Shown piece by piece: positions 1 to 8,670 of a DNA stretch of 64,000 nucleotides. The position numbers and the translations under genes were made by a program. Numbering within the stretch: position 1 is the first letter of the stretch; the number at the start of each line of letters is the position of its first letter. The notes beneath the pieces were generated by a model. The model saw only the letters and a program-made list of their open reading frames with translations. It was not told the origin of the DNA and did no database searches. Source of the stretch: Caenimonas aquaedulcis (GTDB lineage Bacteria; Pseudomonadota; Gammaproteobacteria; Burkholderiales; Burkholderiaceae_C); contig NZ_JADWYS010000001.1 in NCBI RefSeq assembly GCF_015831345.1, positions 2,056,118 to 2,120,117 of the forward strand, given 5' to 3'.

Positions 1-357
1 GGGCTCCCCGTAGTACTCGATCCGCGCGTCGTTCAGCTGCGGGCGCGGCCGCGCGAAACGGTCCTCGCCTTCATGGGCGAAGGGCGCCTGCTTCGGCGCG
101 TTGCGGTGGGTCATCACCATCAAGACGCCGGGCGAGCGCTCGGCCGCCTGCGTGTCGATGGCGCTCACGCGGCCGCGGGAGATCGTCGCCTCCACGAGCC
201 ATCCGTAGGCGGGCTTCGCGCCCTCCTTCACTTCGTACGCATACGGCGCGCGGCCGGTGACTTTGAGGTGGCCGTCGACGCGGTCCATCGCGCGCCCCAT
301 CAGCCCCTGGTGGTTCTGGTCCAGGGGGTTCTGCGGCGCCGGCTGGTTCATTTCCAT
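1..357 (-). CDS. paoC: Aldehyde oxidoreductase molybdopterin-binding subunit, N-terminal part (PaoC-like)
   Basis: Only the first 119 residues are inside the window; the gene continues past base 1. The start ATG at 357 gives MEMNQPAPQNPLDQ, then a GRAMDRVDGHLKVTG stretch and AYEVKEG...AYGWLVEATISRGRV. This matches the N-terminus of the large molybdenum cofactor-binding subunit of xanthine dehydrogenase-family enzymes, in particular periplasmic PaoC, which begins with a GRPHDRIDGPLKTTG-like segment. The family binds molybdopterin cytosine dinucleotide and oxidises aldehydes or N-heterocycles. It follows paoB after 13 bases, so it is the third gene of one operon. The active-site residues lie outside the window, so the substrate cannot be judged here. 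Confidence 0.85.
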   Translation of the reverse strand, partial: MEMNQPAPQNPLDQNHQGLMGRAMDRVDGHLKVTGRAPYAYEVKEGAKPAYGWLVEATISRGRVSAIDTQAAERSPGVLMVMTHRNAPKQAPFAHEGEDRFARPRPQLNDARIEYYGEP

Positions 358-370
358 GATGCTCGTCCTT

Positions 371-1354
371 TCAGCTCGTGGCTTGCGCCAGTACGCCGTC
401 CAGCACCCGGCGGACCAGCGGAATCTTGAAATCGTTGTGGCCCCGGCCCTGCGCGCCGCGCAGCACCGCCTCGCCGGCGGCCTCGAAAGCCGCCCGCCCC
501 GCCTTCTCACCGGCCAGCACGGCCTCGGCCTCGGGCACGCGCCAGGGTTTGTGGGCCAGTCCGCCGAATGCCATGCGCGCGCCGCGGACGTTTCCGCCAC
601 GCGCATCGACGATCGCCGCGACCGACACCAGCGCGAAGGCGTAAGACGCCCGGTCGCGCACCTTGCGATACAGCTGCACGCCCGGCGGCGGAGCAGGCAG
701 CGTCACGGCGGTGATGAATTCGCCGGGCTGCAGGCTGGTCTCGACGTTCGGGGTGTTGCCCGGCAGGCGGTGGAAGTCCGCGATCGGGATCACGCGGCGC
801 CCGCCTTGCGGCAGCACCGTCTCCACCTGCGCGTCCAGCACGCGCATCGCGACCGCCATGTCGGACGGATGCACCGCGATGCACTGGTCGCTCGCGCCCA
901 CGATGGCATGGATGCGGTTGAAGCCGCCGATCGCCGAGCAGCCGGTGCCGGGCTGGCGCTTGTTGCAAGGCTTGCTGGTGTCGTAGAAGTAGTAGCAGCG
1001 CGTGCGCTGCAGCAGGTTGCCTGCGGTGGTGGCCTTGTTGCGCAATTGCCCGGAGGCGCCCGCGAGCAGCGCGCGGGACAGCACCGCATAGCGCCTGCGA
1101 ACGCGCGCATCGGCCGCGAGATCGCTGTTGCGCACCATCGCGCCGATGCGCAGCCCGCCGCCCGCCACGTCCTCGATGCGGTCGAGGCCGGGGATGCGGT
1201 TGACATCCACCAGGTGCGCGGGCGTCTCGATCTGCAGCTTCATCAGGTCCAGCAGGTTGGTGCCGCCTGCGATGTACTTCGCGCCCGGGCGCGCCGCGAC
1301 CGCGCCGGCAGCGGCTTCCGCGGTGGCCGCGCGTTCATAGCTGAAGGACTTCAT
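371..1354 (-). CDS. paoB: Aldehyde oxidoreductase FAD-binding subunit with extra FeS-loop cysteines (PaoB-like)
   Basis: A 327-residue protein starting MKSFSYERA at 1354, overlapping the stop of paoA by 4 bases (ATGA), so the two are translationally coupled. [12 protein letters not shown] near residues 33-44 is the flavin-binding PCMH motif. Residues roughly 115-145 contain a cysteine-rich insertion ([20 protein letters not shown]). In E. coli PaoB and in 4-hydroxybenzoyl-CoA reductase HcrB such an insertion binds an additional [4Fe-4S] cluster. The subunit should carry electrons between the two [2Fe-2S] clusters of PaoA and the acceptor. The presence of the loop argues for PaoABC rather than ordinary cytosolic xanthine dehydrogenase. 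Confidence 0.88.
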   Translation of the reverse strand: MKSFSYERAATAEAAAGAVAARPGAKYIAGGTNLLDLMKLQIETPAHLVDVNRIPGLDRIEDVAGGGLRIGAMVRNSDLAADARVRRRYAVLSRALLAGASGQLRNKATTAGNLLQRTRCYYFYDTSKPCNKRQPGTGCSAIGGFNRIHAIVGASDQCIAVHPSDMAVAMRVLDAQVETVLPQGGRRVIPIADFHRLPGNTPNVETSLQPGEFITAVTLPAPPPGVQLYRKVRDRASYAFALVSVAAIVDARGGNVRGARMAFGGLAHKPWRVPEAEAVLAGEKAGRAAFEAAGEAVLRGAQGRGHNDFKIPLVRRVLDGVLAQATS

Positions 1355-2016
1355 GCCGCGCCTCCCGCCACGTCCTTGATGGCCGCGACGATGTTGGGGT
1401 AGCAGCTGCAGCGGCAGATGTTGCCGCTCATGCGCTCGCGGATCTCTTCCTCGTTGAACGGCCCCGCCCTTTCCAGGCTGGCCGACACATGGCTGGGCAT
1501 CCCGGCGCGCACCTCGGACAGCATGCCGACCGCCGAGCAGATCTGCCCAGGCGTGCAATAGCCGCACTGGAAGCCGTCGCGCTTGATGAAGGCCGCCTGC
1601 AGCGGGTGCAGTTGCTCGCCGCGCGCGAGGCCCTCGATCGTCGTGACCGACTGGCCGTCGTGCATCACCGCGAGCGACAGGCAGGCGTTGATGCGCCGGC
1701 CGTCGGCCAGTACCGTGCAGGCGCCGCACTGGCCGTGGTCGCAGCCCTTCTTGCTGCCGGTGAGCTGCAGGTTCTCGCGCAGCGCGTCCAGGAGGGTCGT
1801 GCGGGTGTCGACGTCCAGGTCGCGCGGCTGGCCATTGACGGTGAGGCGGATGCGCAGGCGGCTCGGCGGCGCGTCCATGGATGAGGTGGCCGGCGGGGCG
1901 GCCTGCTGGGCGTCTACTTGCATAGGGGCCTGTACGGCGACCAGCGCGGTCGCGCCTTTCAACACCGTGCGGCGGGTCAGGTCACCGCCCGGTGCGTTTT
2001 CTGTGGATTTGCGCAT
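1351..2016 (-). CDS. paoA: Aldehyde oxidoreductase [2Fe-2S] subunit with Tat signal (PaoA-like)
   Basis: A 221-residue protein, first gene of the paoABC operon. The N-terminus has a twin-arginine signal ([16 protein letters not shown], about residues 14-29) followed by AQQAAP, so the complex is probably exported folded to the periplasm. Two iron-sulfur motifs are visible: the plant-ferredoxin-like [15 protein letters not shown] near residue 94, and [12 protein letters not shown] plus [11 protein letters not shown] towards the C-terminus. This is the domain order of XDH-family small subunits. The start ATG at 2016 is preceded by sequence with no strong Shine-Dalgarno site. Only PaoA-type small subunits usually carry the Tat signal; PaoB and PaoC are carried along with it. 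Confidence 0.9.
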   Translation of the reverse strand: MRKSTENAPGGDLTRRTVLKGATALVAVQAPMQVDAQQAAPPATSSMDAPPSRLRIRLTVNGQPRDLDVDTRTTLLDALRENLQLTGSKKGCDHGQCGACTVLADGRRINACLSLAVMHDGQSVTTIEGLARGEQLHPLQAAFIKRDGFQCGYCTPGQICSAVGMLSEVRAGMPSHVSASLERAGPFNEEEIRERMSGNICRCSCYPNIVAAIKDVAGGAA

Positions 2017-2119
2017 TGGGTTACTCTAGGCATCCGCGCGGCACCCCATCGCCGGAACAGACCGACAGGCGCGTACTATTTTTCTTACGCCGCACAGCGA
2101 CAGCACAAGGAACACAGCC

Positions 2120-2719
2120 ATGGAAACCCCACACGAGCACGACAACGAACCCGCCAGCACGGCCGAGCCACGCAACGCGTTCCTCGAGGAAAAAGCCTTC
2201 AAGTCGCGCACCGTCCTCGTCTTCGGCGAGATCAACGACCGCGCCGCCGCGGACATCACGCGCCGCCTGATCGCGCTGGACGCCGATTCGCACCAGCCTA
2301 TCGACATGCTGGTGAGCTCGCCGGGCGGCCACCTCGAGTCGGGCGACGCGATCCACGACATGATCAAGTTCATCACCGCGCCCGTGAACATGATCGGCAC
2401 GGGCTGGGTCGGCAGCGCCGCCACCCACCTGTACCTGGCGGTGCCGAAAGAGCGCCGCTTCTGCACGCCCAACACGCGCTTCCTGATCCACCAGCCGAGC
2501 GGCGGCGCCGGCGGCCAGGCCACGGACATCGCGATCCATGCGCAGGAGATCATCAAGGCGCGCGAACGCATCGCCCGCACCATCTCCCGCGAGACCGGCC
2601 AGGACTACGAGAAGGTGCTGCAGGACATCGAGCGCGACCGCTGGCTCGGCCCGGAGGAAGCGATCACCTACGGCCTGGTGGGACGCATCGTCAACAGCAA
2701 GAGCGACCTCAAGAAGTAG
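2120..2719 (+). CDS. ClpP-family serine protease, stand-alone paralog
   Basis: A 199-residue ClpP-fold protein starting [13 protein letters not shown] at 2120 after an AAGGA site. The catalytic serine lies in [13 protein letters not shown], the histidine in [16 protein letters not shown], and the aspartate in [12 protein letters not shown], so all three triad members are present. The sequence around the serine (VGS) differs from the usual AAS of housekeeping ClpP, and there is an extended acidic/His N-terminus in place of a cleaved propeptide. No clpX or tig lies beside it, so this is a second ClpP-type protease rather than the clpP-clpX locus. Which ATPase partner it uses cannot be read from the sequence. 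Confidence 0.85.
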   Translation: METPHEHDNEPASTAEPRNAFLEEKAFKSRTVLVFGEINDRAAADITRRLIALDADSHQPIDMLVSSPGGHLESGDAIHDMIKFITAPVNMIGTGWVGSAATHLYLAVPKERRFCTPNTRFLIHQPSGGAGGQATDIAIHAQEIIKARERIARTISRETGQDYEKVLQDIERDRWLGPEEAITYGLVGRIVNSKSDLKK

Positions 2720-2756
2720 GCCGCCCGCAGCCTCCGGCCGTGCCCGCGACGGCATC

Positions 2757-2864
2757 ATGAGCGCCATCGACTTCTCGATGGACATCCAGCGCGAACCCGA
2801 CCCGAAGGGCGACCGGGTCCATGTGGTGCTGTCGGGCAAGTTCCTGCCCTACAAGACGTACTGA
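2757..2864 (+). CDS. Small hypothetical protein (35 aa)
   Basis: A 35-codon frame, [16 protein letters not shown]...[11 protein letters not shown], starts 37 bases after the ClpP-like stop and ends just before the convergent gene at 2881. No strong ribosome site is seen. The composition is protein-like rather than the Arg/Ala-rich look of shadow frames here. I do not recognise the family. It could be a small genuine gene or the remnant of a longer one. Confidence 0.3.
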   Translation: MSAIDFSMDIQREPDPKGDRVHVVLSGKFLPYKTY

Positions 2865-2880
2865 AACGACTTCGGACGCG

Positions 2881-3312
2881 CTAGCGGTGCGAAGCGGCGG
2901 CCGCGACGCGCGCCGCGAACAGCTCCGCGTCGCTGTAGATCTGGATCAGGTTGCCTGTCTGCGACAGGTGCTGCGCGATGGCCACGGTGAGCTCGATCGC
3001 CTTGTTGCCCACCAGCACGCTCACGCGGGTCAGGTGTTCGCGGTTGAGGGCGAAGAACTGCGTCCACTCCTGGGGCACGGAGCCCGTCACCGCGATCGCC
3101 GCCGCGGTGTCGATGAACAGTTCCACCGGCCGGTGCCGCAGCATCTCCATCCGGATTTCATCGAGCGTGGCCGTGCCGAACTGGCCTTCGTCGATGCCGG
3201 AGATCGTGACCAGCAGCGCACCGGGGCGAAGACGCCGGTAGGCGAAGGTCGCCCGGCCACCGGCCAGCCGGAGCGTGCCGTCGGGAAGGGTTTCGCGGGT
3301 GATCTCGGGCAT
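2881..3312 (-). CDS. Hypothetical protein with a STAS-like pattern (143 aa)
   Basis: Starts MPEITRETLPDGTLRL at 3312. An alternating beta-alpha pattern runs ALLVTISGID, VELFIDTAAAIAV, RVSVLVGNKAIEL, NLIQIYSDAE, resembling the STAS or SpoIIAA-like fold in which a small domain binds an anti-sigma or membrane partner. No catalytic motif is visible. It is divergent from the membrane protein at 3352 with only 39 bases between the two starts, so promoters must overlap. Function unknown; the STAS assignment is inference from pattern only. Confidence 0.6.
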   Translation of the reverse strand: MPEITRETLPDGTLRLAGGRATFAYRRLRPGALLVTISGIDEGQFGTATLDEIRMEMLRHRPVELFIDTAAAIAVTGSVPQEWTQFFALNREHLTRVSVLVGNKAIELTVAIAQHLSQTGNLIQIYSDAELFAARVAAAASHR

Positions 3313-3351
3313 GCGCGAATGATAGCGACGGGGCGCGCTAGACTTTCGCGC

Positions 3352-3870
3352 GTGACGTACCGATTCTCCTTCGTCTCGACGCACCGGGACCTCATCGACG
3401 CGTACGACGCCGAGCGCAGCGCGCGCGCCGGGCGCCACCCGCGTTCGCGTGGCCTCATGTGGTTCGTGGGCGTGCTGTGGTTCGGCGGATTCTTTTTCCT
3501 CGGGCCCGGCGCCTTCCGCGACGCGCCCCTCATCTCGTTTGCGTGGCTCGCGCTGGGCGTGTTCGTGACCTGGAAGATGGGCCTGAAGCCGCTCATCGAA
3601 CGGCAGCGCATCACCAAGGCCAGCAAGCCGCAACAGCAGCTCGATATTTCCTTCACCGACGAAGGCATGGCCACGGTGACGCCGGAAGGCGGCTCGTACG
3701 CGCGCGCATGGGCGGAGCTCGAGGCGGTCGAAGCGGCGCGGCTGGGCGTGCTGCTCGGCTTCAGCGACGGCGTGCGCAACTGGGTGCCCAACCGCGCCTT
3801 CGCCGGCGACGAGGAGAAGCAGGCGTTCGTCGCGTATCTTCGCGGCAGGATGGGCGCCGCGAAAGCCTAA
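3352..3870 (+). CDS. YcxB-like membrane protein
   Basis: A 172-residue protein with a GTG start at 3352 (VTYRFSFVSTHRDLIDAYDA). Two membrane helices are evident at about residues 35-52 (MWFVGVLWFGGFFFLG) and 57-75 (PLISFAWLALGVFVTWKMG). They are followed by a soluble C-terminal half with ISFTDEGMATVTPEGGSYARAWAELEAVE, a beta-rich segment typical of YcxB-like proteins. Role unknown; bacterial members sit in the inner membrane. It is transcribed away from the 2881-3312 gene and converges on the dehydratase at 3876 with 5 bases between stops. Confidence 0.6.
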   Translation: MTYRFSFVSTHRDLIDAYDAERSARAGRHPRSRGLMWFVGVLWFGGFFFLGPGAFRDAPLISFAWLALGVFVTWKMGLKPLIERQRITKASKPQQQLDISFTDEGMATVTPEGGSYARAWAELEAVEAARLGVLLGFSDGVRNWVPNRAFAGDEEKQAFVAYLRGRMGAAKA

Positions 3871-3875
3871 CGCCC

Positions 3876-5627
3876 TCAGGCCTTGGGGAGCGCTCCCATC
3901 GCCTGCGTGCCCCGCAGGAAATCGAAGTCCACCCCCTGGTCGGCCTGCGTCACCGTCTCCAGGAACAGCTTGCGGTATCCGCGCTGCGCGGTCGGGACCT
4001 GCACCGGATTTTCCTTGGCGCGTTTCGCCAGTTCTTCGGCAGAAACCAGCAGCTCGAGCTCGCGCCGCTCCACCGACAGGCGGATACGGTCGCCGCTGCG
4101 CACATAGGCGAGCGGCCCGCCCACCGCGGACTCCGGCGTCACGTGCAGCACGATGGTGCCGAAGGCCGTGCCGCTCATGCGCCCGTCGGAGATACGCACG
4201 ATGTCCTTCACGCCGGCCTTCGCCAGCTTGCGCGGGATCGGGATGTAGCCGGCTTCCGGCATCCCCGGCGCGCCCTTCGGCCCGATGTTCTTGAGCACGA
4301 GGATGTCGTCGGCCGTCACGTCGAGCGCGTCGCTGTCGATGCGGTTCGCGAGGTCTTCGAGCCCCTCGAACACCACCGCGCGCCCTTCGTGTTCCATGAG
4401 CTTCGGGTCGGCCGCGGACTGCTTGATGATCGCGCCGCCGGGCGCGAGGTTGCCCTGCAGCACCGCGATGCCGCCCTGCGGATAGATCGGGTTGGCGCGC
4501 GTGCGGATCACGTCCTGCGCGAAACCCGGGCTCGCGCGATCCAGCTCGTCGCCCAGCGTGCGCCCGGTCACCGTCATGGCATCGAGGTGCAGCAGCGGCC
4601 TGAGCTCGCGCAGCAGGGCCGTCATGCCGCCCGCCGCATGGAAGTGCTCCATGTAGTGATGGCCCGAGGGCTTGAGGTCCACCAGCACCGGCGTCTCGCG
4701 GCCCATGCGGTCCAGCGCCTTCAGGTCCACGTCGTAGCCCATGCGGCCCGCGATCGCCGTGAGGTGCACGATGCCGTTGGTGGAGCCGCCGATCGCCAGC
4801 AGCACGCGCATCGCGTTCTCGAACGCCTGCGCCGTGAGAACCCTGTCGATGGTGAGGCCGTCCCTGGCCATCTGCACCGCCGTGCTGCCGGTGAGCTCCG
4901 CGACGCGCATGCGGTCGGAGGTCACCGCCGGAGGCGACGCGCCGCCCGGCACCGTCATGCCCAGCGCTTCGGCGACGCAAGCCATGGTGCTCGCGGTGCC
5001 CATCACCGAGCAGGTGCCCACACTGGGCACGAGCTGGTTGTTCACGTCGGCGATCTCGGTGTCGTCGATCTCCTCCGCGCGGAACTTGCCCCAGTAGCGG
5101 CGGCAGTCGGTGCAGGCGCCCACCACCTCGCCGCGATGCGATCCGGTCAGCATGGAACCGGTGATGAGCTGGATCGCGGGCAGGCCCGCGGAGGCCGCGC
5201 CCATCAGTTGCGCCGGCACGGTCTTGTCGCAGCCGCCGATCAGCACGACGGCATCCATCGGCTGCGCGCGCAGCATCTCCTCGGTGTCCATCGACATGAG
5301 GTTGCGCAGGTACATGCTCGTGGGCGCGGCGAAGCTCTCGCCGATGGAGATGGTCGGGAACTTCACCGGCAGGCCGCCGGCGAGCATGACGCCGCGCTGC
5401 ACCGCCTCGATCAATTGCGGCATGTTGCCGTGGCAGGGGTTGTAGCCGCTGCCCGTGTCGGCGATGCCGATCACCGGGCGGTCCAGCGCGGCGTCGGTAT
5501 AGCCCGCGCCCTTGATGAAGGCCTTGCGCAGGAAGAGCGAGAAGCCGGCGTCGCCGTAGTTCGTGAGCCCCTTGCGCATGCCGCCGGCGGCCGGGGGTGT
5601 CTTGCGATCGTCTTTCGGTGAGGACAT
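3876..5627 (-). CDS. IlvD/Edd-family dehydratase
   Basis: 583 residues starting MSSPKDDRKTPPAAGG at 5627. The iron-sulfur ligand cysteines typical of the family are visible in GYNPCHGNMP, IGGCDKTVPAQ and GACTDCRRYWG, and the C-terminal SDGRMSGTAFGTIVLHV motif is intact. Members dehydrate dihydroxy acids: IlvD in branched-chain synthesis, or sugar acids such as L-arabonate and D-xylonate. No ilv gene is nearby, and the sequence lacks housekeeping context, so a sugar-acid dehydratase is as likely as IlvD. It is divergent from the VOC gene at 5730, with about 100 bases between. Confidence 0.85.
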   Translation of the reverse strand: MSSPKDDRKTPPAAGGMRKGLTNYGDAGFSLFLRKAFIKGAGYTDAALDRPVIGIADTGSGYNPCHGNMPQLIEAVQRGVMLAGGLPVKFPTISIGESFAAPTSMYLRNLMSMDTEEMLRAQPMDAVVLIGGCDKTVPAQLMGAASAGLPAIQLITGSMLTGSHRGEVVGACTDCRRYWGKFRAEEIDDTEIADVNNQLVPSVGTCSVMGTASTMACVAEALGMTVPGGASPPAVTSDRMRVAELTGSTAVQMARDGLTIDRVLTAQAFENAMRVLLAIGGSTNGIVHLTAIAGRMGYDVDLKALDRMGRETPVLVDLKPSGHHYMEHFHAAGGMTALLRELRPLLHLDAMTVTGRTLGDELDRASPGFAQDVIRTRANPIYPQGGIAVLQGNLAPGGAIIKQSAADPKLMEHEGRAVVFEGLEDLANRIDSDALDVTADDILVLKNIGPKGAPGMPEAGYIPIPRKLAKAGVKDIVRISDGRMSGTAFGTIVLHVTPESAVGGPLAYVRSGDRIRLSVERRELELLVSAEELAKRAKENPVQVPTAQRGYRKLFLETVTQADQGVDFDFLRGTQAMGALPKA

Positions 5628-5729
5628 TGTTCGTACAGCGTGGGGCTGCTGGTGATGCGCCGCGTGCGATTGTGCGCTTCATAAGACAATGCCTGCTGTC
5701 ATCCCCCTCATCCAAGAAGAGAAACCCGC

Positions 5730-6152
5730 ATGGCCGTCACTCCCCTGTTCCACCTCGCCTTTCCCGTTCGCGACATCGCCGAAGCGCGCCGCTTCTACGG
5801 CGGCCTGCTCGGCTGCCGCGAAGGCCGCAGCAGCGACGCATGGGTGGATTTCGATTTCTACGGCCACCAGGTGGTGGCCCATCTCGCGCCGCAGGAATGC
5901 AGGAGCGCGTCGACCAGCGCCGTGGACGGCGACGATGTGCCGGTGCGGCACTTCGGCGTGATCCTCACGGTGCCGGTCTGGCAGCTGCTCGCGGACAAGC
6001 TCACGGCGGCCGGGACGAAATTCATCATCGAGCCGCACATCCGCTTCAAGGGCGAGGTGGGCGAGCAGGCCACGATGTTCTTCCTGGACCCCTCGGGCAA
6101 CGCGCTGGAGTTCAAGGCCTTCGCGGACATGAACCAGGTCTTCGCGAAGTAG
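5730..6152 (+). CDS. VOC-superfamily (glyoxalase-like) protein
   Basis: 140 residues from [28 protein letters not shown]. The paired beta-alpha-beta-beta-beta modules of the vicinal oxygen chelate fold are visible. Candidate metal ligands are His8 (FHLAFP), the histidine of RHFGVILTV, and the glutamate in GNALEFKAF near the C-terminus. Members include dioxygenases, lyases and resistance proteins; the substrate cannot be told. A GAGA-type Shine-Dalgarno site lies about 10 bases ahead of the start. Confidence 0.8.
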   Translation: MAVTPLFHLAFPVRDIAEARRFYGGLLGCREGRSSDAWVDFDFYGHQVVAHLAPQECRSASTSAVDGDDVPVRHFGVILTVPVWQLLADKLTAAGTKFIIEPHIRFKGEVGEQATMFFLDPSGNALEFKAFADMNQVFAK

Positions 6153-6240
6153 TTTCCGGGCCCGCAAACAAGAAGGCATCCGCTTCTTGCGAAGCGGATG
6201 CCCGAATACTGCTTGGTGCGCTTTTGCTCAGCGCGTGTTC

Positions 6241-6507
6241 TTAGCGGACGCGGCCGCGGCGGAACAGGTTGACGATGGCGAGCAGGATGATGGCGCCGAC
6301 GAGCGACACGACCAGCGAGCCGATGCTGAAACCGTCATTGATGGTGCCCGTGCCGACCATCGGGGAGATCAGCCAGCCGCCGATGAAGGCGCCGACGATA
6401 CCCACGACCACGTTCAGCAGGATGCCCTGCTGGCCGTCGGTCTTCATGACCAGGCTGGCGAGCCAACCAACGATACCACCCACGATAAGCCAGAGAATGA
6501 AACCCAT
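6241..6507 (-). CDS. GlsB/YeaQ/YmgE-family stress membrane protein
   Basis: 88 residues, MGFILWLIVGGIVGWLASLVMK, then NVVVGIVGAFIGGWL and a third hydrophobic helix near the C-terminus ending RRGRVR. This glycine-patterned three-helix form is the transglycosylase-associated (GlsB/YeaQ/YmgE) family, small inner-membrane proteins linked to envelope or osmotic stress. A strong AAAGGAGT ribosome site sits 5 bases before the ATG at 6507, fixing the start against a longer upstream frame. Confidence 0.9.
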   Translation of the reverse strand: MGFILWLIVGGIVGWLASLVMKTDGQQGILLNVVVGIVGAFIGGWLISPMVGTGTINDGFSIGSLVVSLVGAIILLAIVNLFRRGRVR

Positions 6508-6805
6508 TTGAGACTCCTTTAAGCCGCGAACGGCATGTTGTTGAAAGCGGCCGGCCCTACCGGTTCCCGACCACCTGCCGCTGGTGAGCAGCCGGTGAAA
6601 GAAATATCGGCTGGCGCGCAAGGCCGGGGCGTAGTCGGCCACACAGGCTCATCGTGCGTGCTTGGCGCGTGGGCGCGTGGGACGCGCCCTACTCCACGGC
6701 TGAGCCAGGAGGCGTTTGGCGGGGAAGGCACAATGGGGAGCGCCTGCTGCTGAGGCACCCTTCTTGCTTGAACGCCCCATCGTTTTGAACAATGGAGTCC
6801 TGTCG

Positions 6806-7843
6806 ATGAAGAAACGCCTGCTCATGAAGTCCCTGCTCACCCTCGGCGCGCTGGCGCTGGCCGCCGCGCTGCCCGCGTACGCGCAAACCACCCCCATCAA
6901 ATTCCAGCTCGACTGGCGCTTCGAGGGGCCCGCCGCGCTCTTCCTCACACCTGCGGCGAAAGGCTATTTCAAGGAGGCCGGCCTCGACGTCACGATCGAC
7001 GCAGGCAACGGCTCCGGCGGCGCCGTCACGCGCGTCGCGTCGGGCACCTACGACATGGGCTTCGCCGATCTCGCGGCCCTGATGGAATTCCACGCCAACA
7101 ACCCCGACGCGCCCAACAAGCCGGTCGCGGTGATGATGGTCTACAACAACACGCCCGCCTCCGTGATGGCCCTCAAGAAGTCCGGGATCAAGGCCCCGGC
7201 GGACCTGAACGGCAAGAAGCTCGGCGCGCCGGTGTTCGACGCCGGCCGCCGCGCCTTCCCGATCTTCCAGAAGGCCAACGGCATCTCCGGGGTGACCTGG
7301 ACCGCAATGGATCCGCCGCTGCGCGAGACCATGCTCGCCCGCGGCGACGTGGACGCGATCACGGGCTTTACCTTCACTTCGCTCCTCAACCTCGAAGCGC
7401 GCGGCGTGAAGGCGCAGGACGTCGTCGTGCTGCCCTATGCGGACAACGGCGTGAAGCTGTACGGCAACGTGGTCATCGCCACGCCGAAGCTGCTCAAGGA
7501 GAACCCGGCCGCGGTGAAGGCCTTCCTCTCGGCCTTCACCAAGGGCATGAAGGACGTCATCGCGAAGCCGGAGGCCGCCATCGCCGACGTGAAGGCACGC
7601 GACGGCATCATCAATACGGAACTGGAGACGCGCCGGCTCAAGCTCGCGATCGACACGGTCATCAACAGCCCGGACGCGCGGGCCGAGGGCTTCGGCAAGG
7701 TCAATCCGGGCCGCATGTCGCTCATGGCCTCGCAGGTGTCCGATGCCTTCGGCACCAAGACGCGCGTGAACCCGGACGCGGTGTGGAACGGCTCGTTCCT
7801 GCCGCCCGCGGCGGAGCTCAACGCGGTGCTGCCGAAGAAGTGA
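6806..7843 (+). CDS. ABC transporter substrate-binding protein, NMT1/TauA-like
   Basis: 345 residues. The start MKKRLLMKSLLTLGALALAAALPAYAQ is a clear Sec signal peptide, cleaved after AYA. The mature protein has the PIKFQLDWRFEGPAALFL and VASGTYDMGFADLAALMEF segments of the NMT1/THI5-like and TauA/SsuA family, which bind pyrimidines, sulfonates, nitrate or related small molecules. A GGAG site lies 8 bases upstream. It heads an importer operon: ATPase 8 bases later, permease, then ureD. The link to ureD suggests a nitrogen compound as ligand, but that is inference. Confidence 0.88.
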   Translation: MKKRLLMKSLLTLGALALAAALPAYAQTTPIKFQLDWRFEGPAALFLTPAAKGYFKEAGLDVTIDAGNGSGGAVTRVASGTYDMGFADLAALMEFHANNPDAPNKPVAVMMVYNNTPASVMALKKSGIKAPADLNGKKLGAPVFDAGRRAFPIFQKANGISGVTWTAMDPPLRETMLARGDVDAITGFTFTSLLNLEARGVKAQDVVVLPYADNGVKLYGNVVIATPKLLKENPAAVKAFLSAFTKGMKDVIAKPEAAIADVKARDGIINTELETRRLKLAIDTVINSPDARAEGFGKVNPGRMSLMASQVSDAFGTKTRVNPDAVWNGSFLPPAAELNAVLPKK

Positions 7844-7851
7844 GGGGCGGC

Positions 7852-8670
7852 TTGAGCGCAGGGCCCGCTTTCGCGAAGTTCGAAGACGTCTGGCTCGCCT
7901 ACGACGAGGACGCGCTGGCCGCCGGGAACTTCGCGGTGGAGGCGATCGACCTCGACGTGAAGCAGGGCGAATTCATCGCCATCGTCGGGCCCTCGGGCTG
8001 CGGCAAGTCCACGTTCATGAAACTCGCCACGGGGTTGAAGAAGCCTTCGCGCGGGGCGATCCGCGTCGATGGCCAGCCGGTGACGGGCCCGCTGAAGATT
8101 TCCGGCATGGCGTTCCAGGCGCCGTCGCTGCTGCCCTGGCGCACGACGGTGGACAACGTCCTGCTGCCGCTGGAGATCGTCGAGCCCTACCGCGCCAATT
8201 TCAAGGCGAAGCGGTCGGAGTATGCGGAGCGTGCGCGCAAGCTGCTGCAGAAAGTCGGGCTCGCGGGCTACGAGGACAAGTATCCGTGGGAACTCTCGGG
8301 CGGGATGCAGCAGCGCGCGAGCATCTGCCGCGCGCTGATCCACGAGCCCAAGATGCTGCTGCTCGACGAGCCCTTCGGCGCGCTCGATGCCTTCACCCGC
8401 GAGGAGCTCTGGTGCATCCTGCGCGACCTGTGGACGGAGCAGCGCTTCAACGTGATCCTCGTGACGCATGACCTGCGCGAGTCGGTGTTTCTCGCCGACA
8501 CGGTGTATGTGATGAGCAAGCGCCCCGGCCGCTTCGTCGTTCGGCGCGAAATCGGGCTGCCGCGCCCGCGCGAGCTGGAGCTCACCTACACGAAGGAGTT
8601 CACCGACATCGTGCACGAGCTGCGCGGGCACATCGGGGCCATCCGGCAGACGACGCAGGTGCCCGCATGA
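7852..8670 (+). CDS. ABC transporter ATP-binding protein
   Basis: 272 residues, from a TTG start at 7852 (LSAGPAFAKFEDVWLAY) with a GAGGGG site 5 bases before it. An ATG at 7783 inside the upstream gene is possible but less likely. Walker A is GPSGCGKST, the Q-loop is FQAPSLLPW, the signature is LSGGMQQRASICRAL, and Walker B is MLLLDEPFGALD, followed by the H-loop in VTHDLRES. This is the SsuB/TauB/NrtD-type subfamily that powers import with NMT1-like binding proteins. Its stop overlaps the permease start by 4 bases. Confidence 0.9.
   Translation: MSAGPAFAKFEDVWLAYDEDALAAGNFAVEAIDLDVKQGEFIAIVGPSGCGKSTFMKLATGLKKPSRGAIRVDGQPVTGPLKISGMAFQAPSLLPWRTTVDNVLLPLEIVEPYRANFKAKRSEYAERARKLLQKVGLAGYEDKYPWELSGGMQQRASICRALIHEPKMLLLDEPFGALDAFTREELWCILRDLWTEQRFNVILVTHDLRESVFLADTVYVMSKRPGRFVVRREIGLPRPRELELTYTKEFTDIVHELRGHIGAIRQTTQVPA

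Noticed and set aside
2881..5715. A 944-codon open frame on the minus strand spanning several genes
   Set aside because: It is a shadow of the dehydratase and the membrane protein gene; only its last 143 codons (2881-3312) look protein-like, and those have their own start.
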